Source: Spisula solida
Lineage: Eukaryota > Mollusca > Bivalvia > Venerida > Mactridae
DNA: 64,000 nt
Direction of reading: 5' to 3'
Assembly (NCBI GenBank): GCA_947247005.1
Contig: OX365949.1
Span: forward strand, 9,000,001-9,064,000
The stretch's first letter is position 1. Each line of letters begins with the position of its first letter. The notes under the pieces were generated by a model that worked only from the letters and a program-made list of their open reading frames with translations, was not told the origin of the DNA and searched no databases. Positions 12,039-24,000 of this stretch are shown here, one piece after another. Both the position numbers and the translations under genes were made by a program.

Positions 12039-15000
12039 TCAATGTGTCTCGGCATAGAACACTCCCCATCTCTGATCAGTTGTTCGTCTCAGTTTCTTCT
12101 TCCATCCGTTCACAATGTAATCAAAATCTTCCTGTGAAAACTCCTACAAACATACAGAACATTTAATAAGACATGGTTTAACCGTAACCTTGACCATTGG
12201 GCAGCTGACACAAAAGGAAATGGTTAATGATCCACCACTATCAATTTGTATAACTACGGGATCAAACGTGCTTTTTATCAACCACTGTTCCAAATTCAAA
12301 TATACGTTGAGTTTGACATGTTAGCAGTCAATCTCAATATCTATATGCTTAATTACGGTCTCTTAGTTTTCATTCTCAAATGGTTTGTTCTATAGACGGA
12401 CTGACTGATATGTAAAAAACAATGTCTCAAAAAGATAATAACATATCCGCCAGGGAAGACAGCATTCGACAGAAACAGCAGAGCACGAAAGGTTAAAACA
12501 AAGAAAACACAGACTAGTAACACGTGCAAAGACAAGCATAAAACAAACAAGAAATTATATACGTACACATCAGTTCAAACCAGTGTCAAATAGTTACGTA
12601 TTATCACAAGATATCATACGAATGATTCGTATGAAGGCTCATTGGCATACAGGAAGACAAAGCGGTGGTATTTAACAAACATAAAGAAAGAGTAATTGCA
12701 GTTTTGTTACAAACATCAGCACATTGCAGTAAGTTGTACACAGAATAATCAGAATCAGGTAAGTTTAGTTTGCATTGATTGTGTATTACATGTACTACAA
12801 TTCTACAAAATATGTGAGCCACGATGCCCTATATTCCTCACCCGGACCAAGTAGAAACCAGTTTAAACATGAAAACAAGACAACTTACCCGGACAAATGC
12901 CTGTTTCATACCATTAGCTACAACTATTTCTTTTTCGAGACTTTGTACACAGAGATTTGTCATATCATTGGCATCAACATTGGTAAAACCTGCATCTTGC
13001 AATACCTGAATTACAAACAATCTTCACACCCAGAAATCAATTAAATCCTATCTTGTCACCCCACATATATTTCAAAATTAAGCATGTTAGTGTAACCCCA
13101 ACTTTATTTATTTGCTTACAAATTATATGTTTTTTCATCAAGATGAATAATTCAAGGTCACAAACCAAAATCTTAAAAACAGTAAAGATGCATTGTATAG
13201 TTTCAGGGCAGTTTTATAGTTTTCTATTAGTTTAGAGTAAAAGGTAATACCTCTCCGTATGTTCTTAGTGATAATAGATTGTATCCTGTCTGCTGCACAT
13301 AAGCTTTGAGATGATCCGATTGTTCAGTATCACTACAACAGTAATCAGTGATGAATACCTTACCTCCGGGCTTCAGCCATTTCTGTTGGTATAATAGAGG
13401 GATAGATAAATTACATGATTTTGTGCGCTACGTTTAATACGTACTATGACATGCTATTACAATCCCTTTTGATAATTGTCAAATATACTGTACAATTATA
13501 GGATACTACTAGTAATCCAATATTATTCCATTGGCATAGTTGAAAAATATGGTCTAAATACATGTACATGGACTAAATACATACAATCCAGTAATAGCTT
13601 TCACATATAGTGTTGTATTAATATCATCAAATGTAAAATGTAAATACACCAACATTTGACATTAGACCAACATTTCCATTGGGATAAATGTACTTACACC
13701 ACTTGACCGACATTTAAGAAATCAACGACGCTGTCAACCTTACAAAATCCCTTGACCAATATTTCAACAACTCAACAAAGCAGGTAATCGTACGAAATCC
13801 CTTGACGAAGATTTCAACAAATCAACGAAGCTGGTACACTTACATAGAAATTCTGGAAGAGGGATAATTTATCTGGAATATGTAATATCGTGTCTCGACT
13901 GTAGATTACATCAAATGATTCAGGTTTGTATTCTCTCTTTGTAATATCGGCAACCTCAAACTGTACTTCCTGTAATATAAAACGTCGATAATTAGATAAT
14001 TATTAATCAATCAAAACTACAAGGGTTTCCGACACAAAAACGTACGCCTCCCATAAAGGGCCGTAAAATGCAAGGCTTCATTTATGTGAAGTTTCATTGA
14101 AGTATGACGAGTGTTTAAGGGGAACAAGTGCGTCATACTTTGTGAACCATCCGTCCAGGCAGACTCCCAGCACAAAAGGTTTAGATAAAAATCAATCAAA
14201 ATATAAAAAACTTGGACTTGTTACATAAATTCCGGCTTTCAAATAAAATAAAACACGCTACCTCTACTAAAGGATGTCTATTCTTGATAATACATTAACA
14301 ATGAGAAGGTTGTAAGTACGACGACCATATACGACTCACACATATTTGAAATCTGCATCACATGGCGCTTCTTATGAATATATTGTTTCATGAAAACAGG
14401 TCATGCTGACCAAACCGAAGTTGAACAACCTTCTTTTAATAAGTAAAGAGTAGTTTTCAGATAGTTTTATTCGTGTTTTCCGATTTGTACTTGGGACCTT
14501 TTCATTCTAAGCCAGCGAATTGTGGTGAAATTTACATATGAACGCAAAACATATATTAAGATCATCATCAAATATAACAAGTATCGTGAAATGTTACAAA
14601 GCTCAGGTTTTCATACAAAGTATGTAACTTAAGCATGCTCGTGCAACAGCGTATTCTTGATCTGAATCATTAATTTAAACATGTAGAATGTTATAAAAAC
14701 TTACATCTTCGTTAATGACAACTTCCTTGGCTCTCTGCATACCGATAATTATCTTATTCAATGACAAGTCAATGGCCAGAACTTTAACACCGAATTCCTG
14801 AAAAAGCACTATAATTGGTTGATATTTTCCAGGTTTCCCTTCCTTACGGGCATATTTTATTACTATCATGAATAGTTGCAAAAACAGTATGCAAGTCTGT
14901 ATGCAGCTCTGCCATGTGACAGTCGAGTAATATATCATGCTAAGGGACAACATAAGGGTCTACCATGCTAAGTGACAGACTACGGCTCTACAATGGGAGG

Positions 15001-18000
15001 TAACGGTCAAGATCTGTTCGAACAGAACTACATTGTACATAGTATGACAGACTCCACATACCTTTACCATGTAAACAGCAGTTCCACCAATACCACAACC
15101 AACATCCAGCACAACTTGTCCGGGTTTTAAGTCCAAACGTGAAATAAATTCCTGAAATCATACAAAGCAATATCAATTAAATACTGTACAGGTATAGACA
15201 ATTCGAAGCCATACAGAAACTAAGGCAACGACTAACCACCCTTGCCCAGACACTGAACGTACCATCCGTACCCCCCAAAGGATATTTCAAGTAAGCCTAT
15301 GTATTCTGTCACTCATAAACAATAACGCACTGAATGATTTTTTAAGTTAGCATATGACCAACACAGAGTTCAAAATGATGACACTTTTTAACAGAACAAA
15401 AAAAGATTACTCCAAAGCCATATCACATACAGTACGAACACACAAGTTTAAGTTCCGAATCAAATAGTAACGGGACCAATGCGTCATACTGGTTAGCCCT
15501 TGACATGCTGCGAGGAATAAGCCCAAGCTCCGTGCATATTTCAACATACATACCTATGCCAACCACCATTTCTCACCATTATTTGTGCATGCATAAATAT
15601 GTAGATTATTGGTCTATGTGGGGTTAGAACCTTAGGAAAACTAGATAGTATGCTTGTAATGCACGTATGCTCCTCAATGGCAATAGAACATCCTGAGCAA
15701 ATCAATAAATGACCATGACCATCACACAAACCAACCCATTGCTCAGTTATTGTCTGGAAATCCTTTAGTCCACCAGACCATCCAACAAACCACTATATGC
15801 AAAGCATTATTAAACACCCACTTCTTGGAAGAAAGGATGGGGCATTAAAATGCCATGACTAATTCTGAAAATTTTAGATTGTGAAATATTGGCCTCTTTT
15901 AGTACCTTGGTATCTGTACGTATGAAGTTTCTTCCGGATAGTATCTCATATCGTAGTAAATTATTTGTAGAGTACTGTTGGGTGTCCAAAACCTTCTGGA
16001 TTGTGGCATATCCATTGCTCCCAGTTTCTCCCTTTCTCCGTAACTTTTGTAACAACCATATAAATTGATTCCCATTATTTTTCATCTGTAAGGTGCCAAT
16101 GAACTAGAACTGATTAATCATACTATACATAGGAACAAACTTAAATAAGGCAAACACAGAGGAATTTAGTTTTTGGAGTTTGTTGATGTCCCAATGACAG
16201 TCACTCGAAATATTTGTACAGTTTGTATTACTAAAATTAACAGTTTATTGGCAATCAGTAAAAATTAGTTTTTGCCAATTTACAAAAAACATGATAAATC
16301 ATGACAAATCCCTCCAAAAATATCCTTGATATTGTTACCTCTACTTGTCTACATAATAATGTCATTTATAAACTTTTAAAGCCCCATTAACTCTCTCATT
16401 TTTTCCCGATAATCAATTAAATAGAGTTAATTCAAGGAATTATGATGTTTTTCCCAAATGACCAATAATTGATTACGACAAAATGTTAACGATATCTATC
16501 GAAAAAAGTAAGCCAAAAAATCAAAAATCAAAGTTCTCAAAATGCAACATTCTTCAAGTTATTGCTTTTTGAAAATAGCCGTTTAAGCCTTAATGGGGCT
16601 TTAAAATTATCTCAATATACCTTAATGTAGGAGTTCACAGATCTAGACAACACAAGTTCAAAACCAAACACTTCTCCATCATTCTCCGATGGTACTGTTA
16701 GCGTAGTAAACATTGCCATATACAGGGCTGGATCACGATATTTCGTCGGATTGGTATGACGTTTTATGTTCCCTTAAAGCGGAAAAAGATCAGGATTATG
16801 TACCAACATATCAAGGAAACGCTCAACAGAAACAACAGAGCACGACAGACACAAAGAGGAACGCACAAAAAAGAAGAATCACAGACAACATGCAAACGTC
16901 CATATGACCAACGCAAAATGAAGCCATAGTAAGAATACGTTCAAATTGGTACAATGAATTCAAATTCATTGTTTTGTTACATCGTATGTCATAATCATGA
17001 TAGTTTCATAATTTCTTACAATACACGTTTACAATATCTTCAGCATATGAATGAAAAATACTGTGAAATTGGGAAACAATTATTTCCTAACTGATTTTAC
17101 TAATTCATTGAGTCTCGTAATTGCTGATACATGTACACGATAGTAAAAAATCGGACAGGGAAGAGAGCACTCAACTGAAACAGCAAACAGAAAAACAACA
17201 CAGACCACAATTATATGGCACAATGCCCAACACACAAAGTTCTATTCGCTGTACGAGAAAATGAATGCAACCGCAAAAAGTCCAAGATACCCCATTTTCT
17301 GTTTTTAACATTTCCTGGTTGATAGATTAAAGTTTCCGGAGGCATTAATTGAAGTCATTATTGAAATTCCAAATATTTGTCTCACATTCATCGTCTCTTT
17401 TGCTTAAACTGTTGCATTGATATTACCACTGCAAACTGCCATCCCATGCCATATGGGGTACTCAACGCCACCTAGTACAGTCAAGACCTTTTGCGTACTC
17501 GTAATACCCACTACATTAAATATTATGATGAATACAACGAATCAAGAGACTACACAATACCAATACTCAATTCAGTACAAACAAATACAATGCAAAACAA
17601 GTTGATACCTGACTGCTTAAAACACGATTCTCTAGCAAACAGATAGCCACCTTCCCGTAACCATAACAAAATCTTTTTTATTAGCCCCTGCAATTCTTTG
17701 TCTTCTAAATACATCATCAGCCAGTTGGAAAACACCAAGTCCGAACTATAGATATACAATACCACTGGTTCTAACATACAAGTTTTAAGACAACATACAC
17801 ACTGATGTAAATATATATGTGGAATAGACCAATAAATATAATTATGCAGACACATAGTTTCGTACATTGCATTGGAAATAAAAAAATATTAGAAATTCTA
17901 ACATAGCACGTGAGATTTGCCTTCTTTGCGTATATTGAGCTTCCCATATTATATTACCGCGATAAAATATAGCTGATTGATGACGTCACGTTTGACGTCA

Positions 18001-21000
18001 TATACAATGACAAATGACGTAACGGTGACGGTAACGTTCCTTGGAAAGAAAATAGTTTGACGTCAACCTGTCTTGATGTGCTATAAATGGCAGAGCATTG
18101 ACGATGTTAGAATCGAAATAATAAATAGGAGCTGTGCTTTGTTGTGTTATAAAATATAGGCACTCGTTTGAATGCATACATTAAATCACTCGTGCTACGC
18201 ACTCGTGATTTAATAACTACGCATCCAAACACGTGGCTATATTTTATTTAAGAAACAATGAATACGTAGCTGTTTTGTTGCGTAATAAAATATAGGCACG
18301 TGTTTGGATGCGTAGTAATTAAATCACGAGTGCGTAGCACGAGTGATTTAATGTACGCATTCAAACGAGTGCCTATATTTTATAACACAACAAAGCACAA
18401 CTCCTATTTATTATTTCGATTCTAACACCGCCATATTATCGCGGTAATAAAATATGAAAGGCTCAATATACACAAAGAAGGCAAAATTCACGTGCTATGT
18501 TAGAATACGCAACAAAACATAGCTACGTATTCATTATTTCTTAAACAAGTGACATTTTGAATTCTTCTCACCAATTAAAAAACGTCACAAGTAATAGGCT
18601 GTTTCAAGAAAGAAAACAAGTAACATATGTTTTGTGTGTACAAAATAATGCATTATTTGTCATAGTTCACATGTAAAATAATAAGTGCTTTTGATTTCAT
18701 CTTCTATGTACAGAAAGTTGAATTGTGCTTGTCACTAGATGGTCATTTTATTTAGTACACTGGTTAACTAGATCATTTCGTTTACGAAACTTTACGTCAT
18801 AATCTGCAAATTTTCTATTGAACTTTTGTACAAACATAGACAAATTATGAAAATCACAAATTAACCCATTTTAAGAAAATATGCCATGAATACCCCACAG
18901 TCATTAAGTTCACAGTCATAGCGACTTCGACATTTGCCTTATTGAAATCAATACAGGTTGTCTACTAATAGACTGACCACAAGTCTAAGAAATTTTATCA
19001 CAAAATGCAGTTTTGACTTCCTCAAGTTCCGCTCATTTTACTATAAAGACAGGCCTGTGTTGTCTTTATAACCATTGGGGATGTCAAAACTCTGTATTTT
19101 GTGATATAATTTCTTAGGCCTGTGGACCGACTGGAATCCTCCCACTGCTTTGAAGGAAACACGATACAGTTCTTAAGTACTCTTACATACCAGTTACTTT
19201 TCAGTTCAAATTTGGTCACATCAGCACATTTAAATTCTATGTTGGACAAATGGCCATTGTTTTCTTTGTTCTTTTCTATAAAATTCTCCATGAAGTCAAC
19301 TGCTACAACGCTTTTTGCACTTTGTGCTATTTCATTTGTGAATCTCCTGAAAAAATACATGTATATAATATGAATTTATTAATGATATAGGAGTACTTTT
19401 TTAACCTTTACACCATACACCTTCCATTGGTCAACACAAGTCTAGATTTACATAATATGTAAACATTAAGCGCTTGGTCAATTCACACAATAGACAGTTA
19501 ACATACCCTATGCCAGCCCCTAGTTCAATCACATATTTTCCTTCATAAGATGGTAGATATGAAAGGATCTCAGGCACTTCATATTTTGTCAGCTCCTCAG
19601 CATTTGTGTCTAGCATCATTTCTTCCACGGAAGCATCATGGGAATGTTCGTTCCAGAAGTCTGTCATGATTTCCCGCACTCCTAAATAAAGAGTGTAAAT
19701 CAACAACAATCTTTAAAATGTTACGATTCTATGCTTTATCTCTTAAAATGTTGTTACGTTTAAACGTACCGGGTGGCCTTTGTTTCAAGTTGTCAGTATT
19801 CTGCCAGTTATCACTCACTTCAAACTGACAGTTACCTGGGAGGGTAGCAATGGATTACAGCGGACGCTTTGGGATCGAGAAGTCCAAGGTTCGATTCCCG
19901 TCTGCACAAATGCTATATCTTGTCAAAGCAAGCCGAATAACACCACTATCGTACTGTTTATTTATTTCATTTCAAATGAAATAGGCCATATAGCTCACGA
20001 GAACAACATATACATAATTATGTACACTATACGTGTATACATTTATTTATTTATTTAGGTCTTATCTTTGTACAGCATACATACAATATACATATCAAAT
20101 CACAGTAAAACATTGCACAAAGCCATTCAAATAAGAATTATAAGAGACTATAAATCACAGTAACACTAATATAAAATTGTTACACTACATACCTTTACTT
20201 AAAAGGATACTATACAAGCATAATTACCATTAAGTTATTTACATAATTAATATGTAAAATCAAGGAGCAGTTGTTAATCTTTGAAGCAAAATTTTATTAA
20301 AAAAAGAATACTATAAAAATTGAAATAGAAAACGAGTACTAATGCACAATTAAAAAATGGTTTATGAAAGCGATTTTTATCTCGGTCAGACCGTAGATAA
20401 ACTGATTAACAGCTGGTTCTTGACAGGATATAAAACATATCACAATGTAATTATAAATAATATGGGCATTATTTACAGAGGTAAATATTTATCCGATTTA
20501 AAATAGTATGACAGGTTTTGGCACAAATTCTAATAATTGCCTGATTTGTAAAAACAAACTTCAGTTTTTCGTGATCAGAAAATGAGTTAAAATCGTAGTT
20601 AATCGTAAAAGCTTTCTCCATTAGACTTGTGCGTTCACTATTATATACAATGCACTCAAACAAAACATGGATCTCCGATTCAATTTCATTACAAAAGGGG
20701 CATATACTACGCTCGGATATACTTAATTTATCATATCTGCCGGTTTCAATCCTGATTGTTGGAACTCCACATCTAAATTTGCTGAACGCCGATCTATGGC
20801 TTGGTGGAAGTATCATTTTACAATAAGGCTCTACTTAAAAAACAGTTTTATAAGTACAATAATTTCTTAATTTATTACGACCTTTTCCTTATTTACTATC
20901 AGGACTTGAAATCGATTCTTTCCAATTTTCAATAAATAAAGACATTAAAAGTTAACAATGGTATCACAGATAAGATATTTTGGCACATGATTGAATAAAT

Positions 21001-24000
21001 TTGTATAATCAGAAAGTTAACATGAATGTAACTGATATTTTTCAACAAACATCCAATTTGTACATTTAAACATTACAAAACTAAAATTAAATTGATGCAG
21101 AAGCTGAATATGAGCTGTGATATGCATGTACACATGTATGTATTGAAACAACTCTGCGTGATGTAATATCTATTCAGACATTAGAAAGTATTGTATCATG
21201 AAATAGTGTGCATTAATGAACTAATTGATTGTAACACCATGTAATTCACTTTGCCCAAATATATGAATGCGTATCTGAAAGGGTCTAAAGCCAATGTGAT
21301 GTGCTGCCATCTACCGTGTGTTACGGCCGGGATTCGGGCGGGGTGCTAATTGTACAGTCGGCTTAGACTATAACTGAGTACTATACCTTTTGCAGCGATT
21401 GTTCGACTTGTATTTTCATAAAATAAAAAATAGCTGTTTTATTTGAAGCTACTGACCGAATTTTGGTTTTAAAAAACACGTTTGTGATTGTTGTAGTGAA
21501 TAGAAAGTAAAATATTTGACACAATGCACATGCTCCACCACTATATTAACAATACATATTGTGAAAAAATACCAATTGAACGTCTACTTTTAGATTTCAA
21601 GTCAGCTGTTACACTCGGATACTGTTTTATCAAAGCACTTACGAAAATATTTAATTTACGCTCAAATTTAAATTCCTTATAATGCTTTTGTTGTAAACAT
21701 CTACAAACAGGGGACATAATTATATAGTTTGTAGGAGATCATTGACTGAATCATTGTTTAAATTTCTTATCCCTTCACAAAATATTGGAGCAGTTAGATA
21801 ATTATAAATCATTGAATTCAAAATTGAACGGAACGGATCGTTAATTCCAAAGGTTTTACAAACAAAAACTCGAATACTTGTCATAACGTACGTAAAACGC
21901 CATATAAAGCGGTCAAATCAACATTAATTAAAGCATTAATATCAGTTTAAAATCATTGGTATCAAATTATGTATGCATTATTATAAAATGTTCTTCTGCA
22001 TAATATTCAATCGCAATATAAATAGTTGTAAAAATACACACATATTCACCGTAACATTTACAAAAAAATACTAGTATTTAACAATTCATACAAATAAACT
22101 TGTAAGCAATAAACATATACCTGGATTCACAGTCATTGACATAATTAGGTATTAGACTTTGTGACTTTGGATTGTCTGTGCGCTACCGTGGTTTTAAATG
22201 ATCAAAGACCCTTATAAATACGTATAGAAATATTTTTTCTGACATAAATTATATTCGATGTAACAGATGGCAAAATAATTATTTCTTCTTTTATTTGTCT
22301 CATTCAAAACATACTTGTAGTTAATTACAGTTCACGCTGACGTATTATTAAACATAGTGTTCGATTCATCAAGGTAGCAATACCACGTGGCTTTTGACTA
22401 CAGTTACAAGTAGAAAATTGTTAACATTGGAACACAAATATAGCCATAAGTATTTTATTTCTTCATCGACGTCTCTAAAATATACGCCACGCTAAGGGGA
22501 AAAGTATTTGCTTTTCGTGAAATATATTATCTTTTTCAGCAGTTATATCGGTTTATATCACATTTCACGGTTTCACAAGGTAATGGACAAAACGGCACAG
22601 TCGCTGAAAAAGATTTTATATTTCATGGAAAGCAAAATATTGTCCCCTTAGCGTGGCGTATATTTCATAGAAATCGATAAAGAAATAAATTACTCATGGC
22701 TAATTTATTTTCCAATGTTTACAAATTTCTTCTTGTAACCGTAGTCAAAAGTATTGCTATACTGAACATACCTCGACATAGTTTACTTTCAATGCATATG
22801 TATATAACCGCGTTCTTTACTATATATTAATTTATATATAGTAATGACGGGATGATGGGGAATTTCGAAACTCTGTATTTTGTGATATAATTTCTTAGGC
22901 CTGTGTAATGCCCCCATCTTGATATTGCTTTGCATATGTCGGTCGATCGGTCGGTTTTCGTTCAATGACTCAAGAACGTTTGCCCTTAGGCTAGAATCTT
23001 CTTTTAGGTCAAAGGTCAATGTAGGTTTGCCCTTTAACAGCAAAACGGTTTCGGATCGATAACTTGTTAGGACTTGGATTAACATGAATGCTGGTCAGCA
23101 ATAGTACATGACCCCTGATTTTGAGATAAAACTGAAAGATCAATGTTGTACTGTTTTAAACATTATCTTCACTTTGGAAAATATATATTGTTCACGTATT
23201 GATTTTAATAGGTCAAGGTTGCCATTTCTGACTATTGGGCTGTATTGGGGATATATGTGTTTTACAACATTTCTTGTTTGGCATACGTTAACCACTGAAA
23301 ACCCGAAAAAACGCACAATTCAGAGCTTAAATACGTGCACGATATTTTTTGCTAAAATCTTTATTTTATTTTACGTTTTCTGAAAGTTTGAACCTTTTGG
23401 ACAATGAATTCAACAAGCAAAACATCCAAAATCTCGAAATATGTTTGTTTCCTATATAATAAATACTCACTAATTTCAACCTGTGAACTATGTGACGTTT
23501 AAATTGACTGTTCGTTTGTAAGTATGAATAAAAATAAAATTCCAATTAACTATTGATAGTTTGTCCAACTCTTTTAAACCGAATAATAAAAGTGTTTCAA
23601 ATGTTAAAGTTTGTCGTCAGGATACACTTTTGGGTACAATAAATGTTTAAATACATGACACTTAAACATTTTTTACAATTGTTTTGTGGGTGTAGTTATG
23701 CCTTTGTTATAGCGTTTCATAAACGGTTCGATTAGAATTTACTACGTCTGATTACGTTGTTATCATCTCTACCATTCTTTCTGATTACGAGGTTATCTTT
23801 TTTCATCGCCAGCTGATTACGAGTTTATCCAAAATATTGCACCATGTCAAGTTTATACTCGAATATCTCACCGAAAAAGAGGAAAACAAAGGCAGGAGTT
23901 TGCTTATAGACGGGGAATGGTTAGATTTTTGTTATGGACAACGTAAAGGGTTCGGTTTTGTTTAAAAATACATTTTTTGGGGTCAAAGTTTGAAACAACG

